Source: Cloeon dipterum (taxonomy: Eukaryota > Arthropoda > Insecta > Ephemeroptera > Baetidae). Taken from it: a DNA stretch of 64,000 nucleotides. Position 1 is the first letter of the stretch. Every line of letters starts with the position of its first letter. This document shows, one piece after another, positions 35,601 through 53,607 of the stretch. The translations under genes and the position numbers were made by a program. Where the stretch lies: positions 14,562,886 to 14,626,885 of the forward strand of contig NC_088789.1 of NCBI RefSeq assembly GCF_949628265.1, read 5' to 3'. The notes below the pieces were generated by a model, which had not been told where the DNA came from, did not search any database, and saw nothing but the letters and a program-made list of their open reading frames with translations.

Positions 35601-36891
35601 CAATGAAAAATTTACTATCAACGGAAAGGTGCTCATCTCTTAACATTTTTCCCAGAAACCCCTCGCGCACGCGATCCCATACAAATCAGGACCGATATTG
35701 TAACGCAGGTGACTCTCATCCTTTAAAAGCGGCAAAAACGCGACCGTTTAGTGGTCCCTGATTTGGCCTCCCGCCTGCCACCTGCTCTCATTGTCGGTAA
35801 GGGTGATGTTTTTTGGCCGAGCGGCGGCGGCGGTTGATTCCGTTACGGACCAGTGGCTTCGGCAGCCTTTCCCATTCATGTCTCTCTCTCTTTGCTTCCG
35901 CCCGTTCTCTCGATCCCTGCGTTTTGCTCTCCTCTGATGACCATCAACTGGTGCGTTTTGGGTGGAATCACGCCGCGTACCGACAGGAAACAGGCAGGTA
36001 GCACACTGGCTCAACGAGAAACAAACAATCCCCTTTGCGGAACGTTGCTTCCCTTGCACAAGAGGTGGAAGTGGAAGTTTAAAATCACCGGGGTTTCGCT
36101 TCTGCGGTCAAACAAATTAGATCCGCTTTTACCCTTGCACTTTTGGGGTTTTCGGAAGACGATCCGTGGTATTGCTTATTTGTTATTATTATTTGTTACA
36201 AATGCATAGCATCATCAATAATGTAAGTGTCTCGTAACGTCAAAATTAATAAGATGGTTTAAAAACAGATCACGTCATGCATGCCAATTTTTAATTAAAA
36301 AGAAAATGAAAAATATTTAATTTACAAATTTTTACACACAAGTTTAGTAGAGTTATGTATGTTCAATTGACTTATGTATTATAAATTAATCATCAACACA
36401 CATTATACCAATTATGAATAAATTATCATCAATGTAAATAATTTTCTCGCTAAATTTTTGTTTGTACTGTCTATCTAATTTCTAAATTAATTATTTTTAT
36501 TATGAATTAGAACGAAACGAAAATTTTATGAAACATAATAATGAGCAGAAAAAAGCACTCATTTATCATAGATGAAATATATGTATGTAGGTTAGATATA
36601 GGTGACAAATAGGTTAGGTGAAGGTGACAAATAGGTTAGGTGTAGGTGAGATAAAGGTCAGAGGTGGGTTTTCCTTAAAAATGCTGCCGCAACTTTCGAG
36701 TATGACAAAACTGCACAAAGTTGCCAATATGCATACAAAAACATGCTATTCATAACGTATGACTGTACCTGTTGGAAGTGCAGAATGCAAGTTTCGCTGA
36801 TGGTGGTGTCAACGATGAGGCCGTGGCACGTGCAGATCGTCCACAAGAGCAGTAGCACCAGCGATGACATCAATCGCCAGCACAGGGCCAT
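20673..36891 (-). CDS. sev: sevenless/ROS1 receptor tyrosine kinase
   Basis: Single-pass receptor tyrosine kinase (Drosophila sevenless, vertebrate ROS1). I place 33 coding exons, all phase-consistent, for 2439 aa (human ROS1 2347). They are 36891-36769, 34275-34219, 31183-31033, 30568-30345, 30076-29813, 29589-29436, 29378-29262, 29132-28835, 28779-28567, 28348-28029, 27925-27603, 27541-27341, 27213-27024, 26945-26775, 26712-26548, 26413-26244, 26181-25780, 25676-25404, 25347-25163, 25102-24846, 24786-24586, 24533-24265, 24228-24081, 24023-23779, 23713-23350, 23295-23095, 22849-22616, 22553-22307, 22250-22145, 22005-21811, 21752-21328, 21154-21018 and 20962-20673. Order: signal peptide (LVLLLLWTICTCHG), Cys-rich N-terminus, fibronectin III domains alternating with three YWTD-type propellers, transmembrane helix near residue 1950, kinase about 2056-2340. 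Kinase motifs are GSGAFGEVYEG, VAVK, HRDLACRN, DFG and YKNDYY. The donor at 24264 (AGT|GTGCAA) is the least certain junction. Confidence 0.95.
30876..30889 (+). promoter_or_regulatory. CTCF-like core motif in sevenless/ROS1 intron 3
   Basis: CCAGCAGGGGGCAG matches the metazoan CTCF core (CCASYAGRKGGCRS) at every position. It sits in a GC-richer island within the intron between exons 31183-31033 and 30568-30345. One motif is weak evidence for binding. Confidence 0.25.
31184..34218 (-). other. sevenless/ROS1 intron 2
   Basis: A 3-kb intron with a GC-rich patch at 33310-33830 and a CA microsatellite. I see no nested gene. Confidence 0.55.
33553..33576 (+). repeat. (CA)12 microsatellite
   Basis: An uninterrupted CA dinucleotide run within sevenless/ROS1 intron 2. 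Confidence 0.95.
34276..36768 (-). other. sevenless/ROS1 intron 1
   Basis: A 2.5-kb intron. Positions 35740-36180 are GC-richer, but the ORFs there resemble no family I know. The 22-bp minisatellite at 36600 is the only clear repeat. Confidence 0.5.
36600..36667 (+). repeat. short minisatellite, 22-bp unit, about three copies
   Basis: Units begin at 36600, 36622 and 36644 with consensus AGGTGACAAATAGGTTAGGT. The first two are almost identical and the third is decayed. Shorter GTAGGTTAG pieces flank it. Confidence 0.75.
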
Positions 36892-38387
36892 TTCGCACTT
36901 AATTGGAGGATAATTCGCATAACAATGATGTGTCGTCGTCCTCGGGCGTCGCATCAAAGTCAAAACGGTCCAGCATTGTCCGAGGCTCTAATCTTGGAAT
37001 TCGTTGTCAACACTCGAAACACGATGGAAAAGCATTAACTTTTCGTCACACGAGAGTGTCCGAAAGGAGAGTTCACGTTCACGCGTACAGTGCACACCGA
37101 CCGGCAGCGAGAGAACGAATGACAGTGATAGCGAGCGACAGCCTCCGAGTGAGCTTCCAGCCAGTAGCCACAGCCGCCGGTGCGAGAGGAGAGCATGTTG
37201 TAGGAGAGCTGATTGTGAGCTAGCGACAGAAAGCGCTACAATGCGAGGTCGGAGGCATGTATTCACTCCCTGCGGCCGGCAGTTACCAAATAATGGGAGT
37301 AATGTGTGTCAGAGTCGGTAATTTAGTCCAGCGATGTAAAAATGAAATTAAAACCAATAGGCAAAATTAGTAAAAAATGGCCAATAGATTAAAATTAGCA
37401 TTAATTAATACAGTACGAGACTATAATTTATCTAATGTCTACTTTATAAAATAAATCATCCAGGATAACAAATAGTACAAGATCACAAAAGAGTCGTTTT
37501 CTTATGATAATTATTCACTGGAAAATTATGTAACATGAATTCATGAAGAATATACCAGCAGAATGGGGCAAAATTAGAACAACTCTGAACCAGGCAAACT
37601 CTAAATTCTCTATGTCAGGCAAATTGACGAACCTTTATCAGAAATATGCAATTGGTGCCAATTTCATGATTAATATTGTGTTAAAGACAGTAATTTTGAT
37701 AATTAAAAAAAATTAGCATTATTTTTCTTAATTTAAAAATTTCCCATTTCATAGTTCTGTGATGAGTTTCTAATTATTACTGAAATAATTACATACATTA
37801 AGATCTGAAAATCCTGATACACCCCTAAATGCAAGGGAGGCAAATGGAAGGGTGTTGCATACAGGATTTTCTCCCATGTTAATATCAATATCGGTTCCTC
37901 TGGCTATCACTCAATTTATATCACTCTACTTTTCTCATTTTCAATTCTACTCCCTGTTCTAATACACGTCTTAATATTTTAGAAAAGTGAATTCGCGCCG
38001 TTAGGACGCGTTCTCAGCGTTATGCGGCAGATGGTGTTACTGCAGACGCCTGCGCGCTAGTACCTTTCTGGTCATTGATTTTGCGGATTTTGCTGTCCAA
38101 CGCCCTAAAATCTAAATCAAGTTGCTAAGACTTGAATAGAAGCCATTTCAAATGGAGTACAACATGGCGCTGTGCTAATCAATAATATGGCATGGTGGAA
38201 ATAGGTAGAGGGTCTCTGACGTCATAACTCTAACATGGCGTCCACTCGTAGCCTCTTTGTTGGAATGCTGCTAGTTTGACCGTTGCTCGCTCGCGCGCAT
38301 TTTCTGCTTTCAGAAGCGCTTCCTCCGTTGACAGGCTGAGGAGAGATTCTGTCGCTCGCACTTTCAAGCCAAAAATCTTAATTCAAA
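36892..38387. promoter_or_regulatory. divergent upstream region between sevenless/ROS1 and beta-tubulin 1
   Basis: The sevenless/ROS1 side (36900-37300) is GC-richer. The tubulin side has a perfect CRE palindrome TGACGTCA (38217-38224) flanked by two AACATGGCG motifs (38161-38169, 38232-38240) of the YY1/Pho type, and no clear TATA box. A GC-rich segment at 37990-38110 is unassigned. Confidence 0.45.
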
Positions 38388-40614
<2,227 letters not shown>

Positions 40615-41219
40615 GGGTTTTCATGACCATTAAGAAGGGCTTCTTATTTTCTTGCTGTTTCTCTACTACTTAAACAATTGTAAATTGAATTGCATTTCTG
40701 CTGCTACAGTCATTTTTTATTTACGAATCTCCGCAAGAATTGCGATTGATTGTGTTATTTTCAACATTATTTAGCAATAATCCAAAGAACGAGTCTACTT
40801 GGCAGTTGACCTTCACAGCTAGGGTTTTTGTTTTGAACATTCCTGATTTTTCATTAAAATGATAAAAGCTACCAGTGTGTTTCCAGCTCAAACCGACTTT
40901 GCTGTAAGAATCAGTATTTATTTTCAAGTGCAAATAAATGAATATCTTCAGCTAATTTGTATTGTTTGATTTGCCGCAACATAAGCTAAATGAACCCTTT
41001 TAATATGACATTAAAAGATCTGTTATTGTTTGTCAGCTATTTTTACAGTCGCGTATCACAAATTTCGAAGATAGTGTCATAGTAATTAATGACCATCCAA
41101 GTTGCGCCTGATAAAGCACCAAAATCAGTTCAAGGAATGAGATTCTAGTTCGACTGACGCTCACATGCGCTGACTACCACATAAGCGCCGCGCCTTCTTT
41201 AGTACTTCTTTCCACTGCA

Positions 41220-41227
41220 TATAAAAG
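41220..41227 (+). promoter_or_regulatory. TATA box of beta-tubulin copy 2
   Basis: TATAAAAG lies 77-84 bp before the ATG at 41304, leaving a leader of roughly 50 nt. Copy 1 lacks a comparable TATA box, so the two copies probably differ in expression. Confidence 0.6.
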
Positions 41228-41303
41228 CTGAAATTTCCACTCTAGCCTTGTAGCAGACAAACTATTGATTAAGTCACATATATTACCACTAGAAACAAGG
41301 AAA

Positions 41304-44961
<3,658 letters not shown>

Positions 44962-45855
44962 TGCTGTCAATAAAAAAGACGTCCCCTATTATGACAGAAT
45001 CGCTGATAAAGGCAGTGATTTCTAATCATGTTTAATATTGTGGTATGACTTAGTTTGGTAGGTTGGGCGGCAACAGCAGGTATGGCCAATTAAAAGTATT
45101 TTAAATCAGCGACTGTTCGGCTTAGTCTTGTTAAATTTTCTGGTATTGTTCTTGCAGTCAAGCGACCATGTTAATGAATTTAAGTAATGCATTCCAAATT
45201 TTTTTCGAACTGACTGAAGATCATCTGTGGTTATCGCATCAGCTATTTTGAAATAAATCCTCTTTTATATCACTTGTATGGTTATTTATTCCTTCGTAAA
45301 TTTTACCCGCTTCTGGACAATGTCACAAGTTAAATACTAATTTCTAGATAATTGATTACAAAATATAAGGCTTACATAATTTGAGGAAGTAGAATTCACT
45401 GGTCTTATAAAGGGAAGTTTGGTAATTTTATGGCGGAAAAAATTAGTGAGTCAGGAGTATCATTTTGTAATATCAATGTTATTATGGCATATTTATAATG
45501 AACAAAAATCCTCAAAGTTTTTAGAAACTAATCTGTTACAGATCAATTTTGAACAAAAAATATTCATCCAGTAAATATTTTAGCAACATTTAAGTGTTCA
45601 CGTAAAATAGACATTCTAAATTTGTTTTAAACGCAGAATACCCAGAACATTTTCAAATTTGCCTGTATCAAACAAAGCAAAATGATATTCATTGCGATGA
45701 ATTATTGAAATGCTGGGCAATCCATTTAATAATGCCACAAGGAAGAAATAATATTGACTGCTAGACCTACGTTTGGTATAAAAAACAAACACACAGTTGA
45801 TATCGTTGTTTTTGAGTCCAAATCACAAACGATCGATGCTTTACACGCAGATTCC
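44962..45855. other. intergenic, convergent 3' ends
   Basis: AT-rich sequence between beta-tubulin 2 (+) and the serine palmitoyltransferase small subunit gene (-). I see no gene. Confidence 0.5.
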
Positions 45856-46254
45856 TCAATGAGTTGAAAATGCAGAAATCATGTCTGGGTTGCTAAGTTG
45901 AAGCGTTGTGTTCTTGACAGGAAGCAAGAATGAAACGGTGCCCAGGAGTACAGAATAATTAAAATACGCCAGAATGAGGAACAGCATCAGGAAAAAGCAA
46001 TCTGAGGAATAAATGTGGTTAAGGTGAAAAATCATTTCAAAAATTGAAAACAGCCACACAAAAAAGCAAAATTATTATATAAATAATTTTCATGAACTAA
46101 CATAAAATGTATGTATTAATTTTAATCGTTGTATTAATACTGCGAAAAGGATACGGACAACAACTTGTTCCCAAGGCTCAACCATGTACAATTCTGTTAC
46201 CATGGTGTAGCGAAAGTACCAGTAGCAAATGAACCTCCACACTGATCGAATCAT
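45856..46254 (-). CDS. serine palmitoyltransferase small subunit (SPTSSA/B family)
   Basis: This small ER membrane activator binds the SPTLC1/SPTLC2 heterodimer and stimulates the first step of sphingolipid synthesis (serine + acyl-CoA). Exon 1 is 46254-46155 (ATG at 46252-46254). Exon 2 is 46001-45856. The junction is GTCC|GTATCC to CTCAG|AT, with matching phase, and the protein is 81 aa. The diagnostic region WRFICYWYFRYTMVTELYMVEPWEQ matches family positions W..Y.YLLVTALYMLEPWE. It is followed by a hydrophobic helix (FLMLFLILAYFNYSVLL) and a short tail. Human paralogues are 71-76 aa. An AG at 46279-46278 suggests a 5' UTR intron. The gene is downstream of RBM25 on the same strand. I cannot tell whether it is nearer the A or B paralogue. 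Confidence 0.85.
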
Positions 46255-46277
46255 AGCTGTTGGATGAAGAACAACGC

Positions 46278-46944
46278 CTATAATGAAGAGATGGTCAATT
46301 AAAAAGGTGAATCGTGTGCGTTTTGCTTTACCACAAAATATCCGGTTTCACGCAAACGCTACACCAGGTTGCTTGATTACTGAGTGATAAAGAAAAAGGA
46401 AACTAGCCGGCACGCTCCTATTCGCAGCTGCTTCAAAACAGACAACTGACGAGGGGGAGTGTCCATGGGTATGACAAATAACGCGATTTCATTTATTTAA
46501 GGCTTCCTTAAAGCCTGGATCAGCATTATCACTTCTTTCGTTTTTGCTTTGCTTGATCCCACAGTGACATTCATTCATGTTTGATTTTTCTTAATTTTAG
46601 ACACACTTAAAATTTCAAATTGAATTAAATGCCAACATATTTTTCAAAATCATTATTATTTGCAACGACAATCAATGTTCTCATCCTGTCTCAAGGACGT
46701 TTTGGTCCTAAGGTAGGAAAAGTTTGGCATCAAATTTATATTGTTTGTTGCAAAATAAAAGTACATACACAAGGGCAACATTACATAAAACATAAATGCA
46801 CATTTCTCTGACTTATTAGTTTAATGATTGCAATTTACATAACAAATAATATATTTGAAATGATAGTAAGGGTAAATCATTGGTTTTGACAAAACACATT
46901 AGAATATGCCAAAACTAGAAATAGACAGTTGTTGTGCTCCCTTA
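46278..46944. other. SPT small-subunit promoter side and RBM25 3' UTR
   Basis: Contains the likely leader and promoter of the SPT small-subunit gene and the 3' UTR of RBM25. Minus-strand ATTAAA near 46820 is a candidate poly(A) signal. I see no other gene. Confidence 0.4.
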
Positions 46945-49900
46945 TCATTTAACAAGTCCAAGTTTTTTAGATTCAATTTCGTAGATGAGTAGTCGCCACA
47001 TCTTTACCACAAATACTTCAGCTTCCTCATCCAAAACCTGAATTAGAATATAAATAAATTTATCTTTTAAAGAAGTAGAAGAATGCATACCATTTGCACA
47101 TCATCAAGAATCCCCTTGGGGTCGCTTCCTAAAATTACTTTGGAGCAAATAAAATCGACAAGGGCAGGCTCTGGTTCTCCAATATAGTCGATAATTTTTT
47201 TGTTGATCCATGGCCTGATTCGCTTTTCCATGAGGTTCTGCAACAGAAAGGTCGAAAAGGTTGGTAAAAATGCAAAGAACGAGAGATCATTCTATCCCTA
47301 CCGAGTCCACAGCACCCCAGTCAATAGGAAATGCAAATAGAGCTTCTTTATCTGTAGGTATTTTGTCTATAAGTGACTTGATGTGTTTCCTCTTTTCCTC
47401 TTGTGACACCTTTGAATTGCTGGCCTCAGCATCTTTCTTTTTCAGCACCTTTTCTTCGCCGTAATCTATAAAAAAAGGATTAATTATTGGACTCTATGGT
47501 AAACTGATTTGGGTCTATTACCTAAAGGAACTAGAGGTTTTCGCTTCCTGCTTGCACCAGCGCCCAAACTGCTGTCATCGTCATCTTCAGTGTTGAACAC
47601 TTCTTTGATTTCTAGTTTCTTTCTCTTGTTTGGAGGAGCTGCATTGCTGTGACCTGGTGAGGAAACCTTTGCGCCGATCTCTCGGTTAGATGGAGATTTG
47701 TTCCAGTTTGAGAATCCTCTCGATGACGAGTCGCCACCGCCGACAGGGGATGAAACGTCCATTTCCATGGATGTCTAACATAAAATTCACACAATATAAC
47801 ATAAATATCACAGTAACAGTTAAATTTGAATAGAAATTAAAGGCTCAAATTTTTTTGTACCTTTCTGAATTTTTAACTTTTTAACACAATGATAGTTTGC
47901 ATTTGCATATTACATAATAATACTCTCTTATGGACAGGTGTGGCGATGATCTGCCTAAATCTCTCTTGGTGAAATTTAATTTTGAAACCCTCAAAATAAA
48001 TTCGGCATCTACTCCCTACATCCGTGAGGCTGCTTTAGAATGCTACCTGAGAAACAGCTGAAAGCTGGCTGTCCTCCTGCTCGGCAAGGTTCTGTTGATG
48101 GAATGTTGCTGGTTGCGGTGGCGACATCATAGCTGAGGTGGAAATGTCATCCTGAGGTGGTTTCCAAGGTGAGGCGTTCTTTGATGGCATGGATGAAAGT
48201 GAGCCCTCGTTTTCCAGGCTGGGCGAGTTTCCAGGACGTACCTGAGACGCCTGCTTGCTTTCCACCTTCACCAAGATCTTCGGCTGATACAGGGCGTCGT
48301 GGTTTTGCTTTATCTAGAAACAATTTATTGGTGATTGCTGTAAACTGAAACAACCGTCGACGCTCACTTTTTCAAATTCTGCCAGCGGGTTCGTGCACTC
48401 CTTGTCAGAGAATATTTGTGCCTTGATTTCCTCCAGCTCGTCGCGCTCTTTGGCTCGGTCCCTGGCATCAGCCTCGATTTCCTGCTCCCGCAGTGCAAGG
48501 CGTCGGCCAAGCTCCCGGCCCCTGCAGAAGGTTTTAAATATTTGCACAATAAGGTGGTGAAAGCACTCACTTGTAAAATTTGGGATCATCCCTCTCATCG
48601 TCATAGTCCTCTAAAAATTCTTTCAGTCGTCTTCCCTCTTTAGACATTTCTTCAGATTGCTTTCTTTCTTTATCCTTCTCCTTGCTGTGCTCCTTTGCTT
48701 TCCGCTTTTCTCGGTTTTCCCAGTTTCGAAGTCTCTCCTGCGAGATTTTGAAAATCAAAACAGTTCTACGCAACCACAGCATGTGCATACTTGATACGCT
48801 GCCTCCTTCTCTCTGGCCTTTCTTTCAGACTTCTTCTTTTCTTTTGCCTCTTCCTCCAATTCTCTGTCCCTCTGTATTTGTTTTTCACTTCGCTTAACAT
48901 CAGTTTCTCTTTCACGATCTCTTTCCCTGGACCTATAAGTTTAAAATTTACACTTAACTCTACTCACAAAGCATTTTAAACTCTTGTAGGGATAAAAATT
49001 AATCAAATGATTGCCCTCTTAAACATGTAATTCCCCAACCGTCTCTTTGCGGATATAATTTAGTTTTCCCCGAAAATGAAATGCCCAAGAGAGGTTAAAA
49101 TGTGGATTGCACGAATTTTTTTCTTGAAATGATGAGCTCGAAATTTTTTATAGCAAGGCAGGAAAATTCCGAATACGGCAGAATAAGTTTATAGGGTAAA
49201 AAGTAAAAGGATACAAATATCAAGTTATACTAAAAAATTAAAGCAGCGTGATTAAAAACCTTTTTTTCGTAAAATTTCAGCCACCACCCTGGATTAAAAA
49301 AATGGCGGATGAATAGGTCTGAATTTAAAAAAGTTTCACTTGTAAAACAAAAAAGCCACCAATCTAAAACCAAATCCTAACAGGCTCATGGCTCATAGCC
49401 CTGCTTAATGATTTTTATCGAGAACACCAGGGACAAAGGGATCAGAAGTTGCAAAATACACGCCGGTCCACAAACTCAAAACTAGGCTTGATGTTAAATC
49501 AGAATTTAGTATGAAAATGGTTAAAATACCTCGATCGCGATCGTCTCCACTCTCGCTCGCTTCTTGCTTTCGCACGCAATTTGTTGGAGAATGAGCCTTC
49601 TGGCGATGGGCTTCTTGAGGGTGGCTGAGGTCGCGACCTTGGCGGGGGAGGAGGTGAGGCTGAGGTGCGTCTGGAACGAGAGGGCAGCGGGGGAGGCGAC
49701 CTTGAGTTTCGCGGTGGAGACGAGGGTGAAGCGCGGTCCCTTCGATGGTACGGCGACTTGGGTCCTCCATCTCGGTCACGCCGCTCTTTATCCCGCGCTT
49801 CGCGACGTCTTCTCTCAAGCTCCTTTTCTTCCTCCTGCTTCTGAAAATAAAAAATTGCTTGCGATGAATATTTTGATATCAAACAACAATTACTCCTAGA

Positions 49901-52900
49901 TCCATTTTTTGAGGGGGTGAATTTATAAATTAGATACTGTGAACTACGTCACATTTACCCTTAAATTAAAAATATATCAATATCCACGCTTGTCCTTCGT
50001 TAGCTTAAAGTGAATCCTCCCTTCGCAGTAACAAATTAAACCCACCATCAATATTTTGGTATCATTTACATAGTATAAATTTCACTCTGGAAGCCAATTT
50101 TCAATTTTTAACAATGTCTGTGGATCGAAATACTCAGACCCGATTGGTGATCAACAAAAAGGGGAAAAGCGTGCCTGCTGGTTTACTTTTTTCCCTTACA
50201 AAATAAAGGACAATTGAAACCAGCAGCCAGCTTAAGCACAAGGTTTCGTCAGGACAATTTTGCTGTGCAATAGGCTGATCAATTACACCACAAATAATGA
50301 GATATGTAAAGTATCCAAAAGCTAAGTCATAGTCACTTACCAGTCTACATTTACGGGACATTAAATTGTGTTTTTGATTGCTGCTTGGGGAAGTTTTACT
50401 AGAAAACAATTGATAAACATTTATCACCAAATTTCCAAAGATCTCACAATTCCAACACAATTTTCGATATCATGAGATTAAGGTACAAGAAATTTTGGCC
50501 AGTATCTTTTTTACAATTATGCACTTCATTGATTAAAGTAATGTCTAAGCTATGAACTATGTTGTTCGAAATATAATGTAAAAAGGAAAAAGTGCGATCA
50601 ATTCTTTTGATGTTAAGCAACAAATTAAAATTATGTCAGCAGAATATACTCACCGATGATGACACACAAACATGTAGATGACAGATCCCCACTAGCTGTG
50701 CCAGGCGACCCCAAATAACCATCAGCATTATCCTATTAATGTATAAAGAATTCCAGCCGTCACCCCCACGTTTGTACGGGACACATTTTTGGTATTCATA
50801 TTTTGTGACTCTGAGGGGGAACAATTCATTTTTGTATTTGACAAAGTGGCACCTCTTGGTATTATTATGGAAGTAATTTGTAACTATTTGATTACTGCAC
50901 AAGCATCAAGATTTTCTTATATAGAATAAAGTCAGCCAGGTATTACTGACCAGTGCTTACCTTCATAATTTCTCTGAATTTGCCAATCTCTCTGGTGATT
51001 AGGTCCCGTTTGCCCTCTTCCATCTCTCCATCGTCAAAGTCCTGAAATTTCAATAAGGCTTGATTTGATAGATTGTTCTTATAAAATAAAACATGACTTA
51101 TGAGATACTCTAACAGTGTGTACCAAATTACTTACTGGCGTTCCATCAATTCCTTGTTGCATGGATCCTTGGGCCAATTTGAGAAAGTTCTCTTGAGGTT
51201 TAGTTGAATTTTTGTCTTTGTTGCCGGATCTTTTCACTAGAGAATGCTTTTTTTATTCTACATCTTGTCAAAACTTGTGTCAACATACTTGGCGGGGTGT
51301 AGTTTTCTATGTCTTTATTATAGTCGTTCATGATGTTGGAAATCCTACTCAGTGCTGATGAGTCAACTGCCTTCATCTCATCGTCCATGTAATCATTACT
51401 CTCTTCATCAGCCGCTGTTGGGGCTTCGTCTTGCAAGGGAGATGAACCGCTGTTGCTCCTGCCGAGCTTCTGTCTCTTTTCATCTTAAAACCACATCAGA
51501 AGATCGATGCATTTAAGTGTCAAAATTTCTCATCATACTTTTAAATTCGTCAAGAACTTCCTTCGTCTTTGTGTCAACTTTGACTACTAATTTTTTGCCT
51601 CCAATTTCAAAGTCATGCAGCAGTCGAACAGCTCGAAGTCCACTGTCAGGTGAGGCATATTCGCAAAACCCGAACGCTGTATTTGAAGAGCATGATATTA
51701 ACCAATTTCAAGAAAAGAAACTTTTTATTTAAAAATTAGTATCCAAATTATTTAAGAAATATCTAGGCATCAATAAAGGTTTTTACCTGGAGCTCGGCCA
51801 GATGTGCCTTGCACCCTTTTCCAGCTATTAACTGTACCACATGCTGAGAGGATGTGCCTAATCATGGCATCTGGCGCCCTCTCAGTGATGTTGCCCACGA
51901 ATACTGTCACAGCCTGCAAGGATGAAGGTTCAGCTACCCTTTTAGACATCAGTGGTCGAGGCGCCTGGTTGTTCATGTTTGGCCTGAACGATGCCCTAAT
52001 AACTGAGTTTGAAGGGGCGTTCGGAGGCATTGGAGGTGGAATCAGCTGTGAAAAATATTTTTCAGCAATCGTGGAATGAGGGGAAAATATTTAAAACTCA
52101 CATGAGGAGGCATCATCATTGGCGGAGGACCTGCAATTATCGCATTTGTCAGTGTAAGTATTAAATTGATTCAACGCAATAGCATTTAAGAAGAATTAAA
52201 CTGATTTACAATGATTGAAAAAATTAATACAATGGAAATGTGCAGTAAAATTTGCGCTGCCTATATTACCTTGATCGCAAATTATTGTCTAACAACTTTA
52301 TTTGAGGCCAAATCTTGATTATAATTACAGAGCTTCAAGTTTGATTACTTTACAATATGTACAACCTGATTAAAAATAAAATCTTATTAAATAAGTGACG
52401 CACTTCAAAAATAACTCTAAATGATCTCGAAAAAATATCAACTTCATACAAATGTGTTTAGTGGCAGTTATTATTAATTAGATACTTTATGAGTCAAAAT
52501 ATCAACGGGAAAGTAAGATTTAAGAAAAATAGCCGTAGGTATTTAGTATAGAAATCAATAATGGCTCTTCTCTATGCTGCGGTTACGAGTGAACTTTAAA
52601 GGTAAAAATACAGTTCATTTCTTTCCGCATATATTATCCTGGAAGTTACGTGATTTGAGACTTTTTTTTGGCAAAATTCTACCTCGCGTTCTGTATTTTA
52701 CTGGCGATAAAAGAGTTTCAAATTTCCGCACCAATATAATTAAGGTTTTACTATTTAATTGAGAAAACCTAAATATGGTGTTAATAGGATGACAAAACCC
52801 TCCAAACACTACCCGCACCTAATTTAGGTTTGAGGGTGAGTCCTCCAGCCCATATTCGTATTCGCAAATAAATTTAGGTGCAAATAAATAGTGCTACCCT

Positions 52901-53607
52901 TTATTTTGTTGGCGAGGACAGCAATATAAATGTCAGAGTTTGTTTAAGTGTGATCATTCCTTTAACAAGCGCGCTGAAGTCACTTGACGCAAGCTTGTTG
53001 CTAATGTGTATTGTAATCTGTGCTTGACAATAAATATAATATTCAAATCTCACAAAATAATGTACTATTTTTACCTATTTGTCAGGACTAGAGCACACAG
53101 AATGAAACAGCTGGCCCCGTTTGTAAATATGGAAGTGCCCGATAACTGCTTTCAAGTTCAGTGCTACCACAAAGTCTGTGTTTGAATGAAAACCTAATTT
53201 GCATTCAAAGAATCTTTTAAGGAACAGTTCAAGAGTTGCCAAACCAATTTCTCACCCTCTTTTTAATGTTATAAGATTAAGTTGTCTGGATAGGCAAATG
53301 TATTGAGCAAAAAAGCCTTGCTGAACCATAGTAAAGACCAATTCGAAATGATTGCAAGCATATATTTTAGCAGGCTGTTGACTATGTATTCTAAAAATTT
53401 AAGTGGCCGCGCCGTAGGAGCTGTCACAAAACTATCCTTGCGTAATTTGCACTCTGACTCTATTTTTAATTCCTATGGTAGCAAATTAAATTATGTAGTA
53501 CACTGTCAAAAAATCTTACCACCCATTCCCATGTAGGGCAAAGGGTTCATCCCAGGAGGCGGCACGGCCATCCCTGGCACCATTGGGGGTCGTCCTGGGT
53601 ATGACAT
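46945..53607 (-). CDS. RBM25: RNA-binding protein 25 (splicing regulator)
   Basis: Nuclear RNA-binding protein that associates with U1 snRNP and tunes alternative splicing. Sixteen coding exons give 862 aa (human 843): 53607-53520, 52130-52102, 52045-51787, 51676-51539, 51483-51289, 51236-51136, 51041-50961, 49840-49530, 48932-48791, 48737-48571, 48521-48368, 48313-48047, 47774-47522, 47465-47302, 47237-47091 and 47037-46945. Order: Pro/Met-rich N-terminus (PGMNPLPYMGMGG); RRM with TVFVGNIT as RNP2 and FGFCEYA as RNP1; a charged ER/RD/RS region with a Pro-Arg-Ser stretch in exon 49840-49530; the conserved RLKEFLEDYDDERDDPKFYK; and a C-terminal PWI domain (IRPWINKKIIDYIG..KMWRLLIYE) ending KKLGLVK. 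The start is the first ATG after a spliced leader. The intron between 50960 and 49841 is long and featureless. Confidence 0.96.

Noticed and set aside
35748..36209. GC-richer ORFs in sevenless/ROS1 intron 1
   Set aside because: No family resemblance, and phase does not link them to the receptor exons; exon 1 joins 34275 directly in phase 0.
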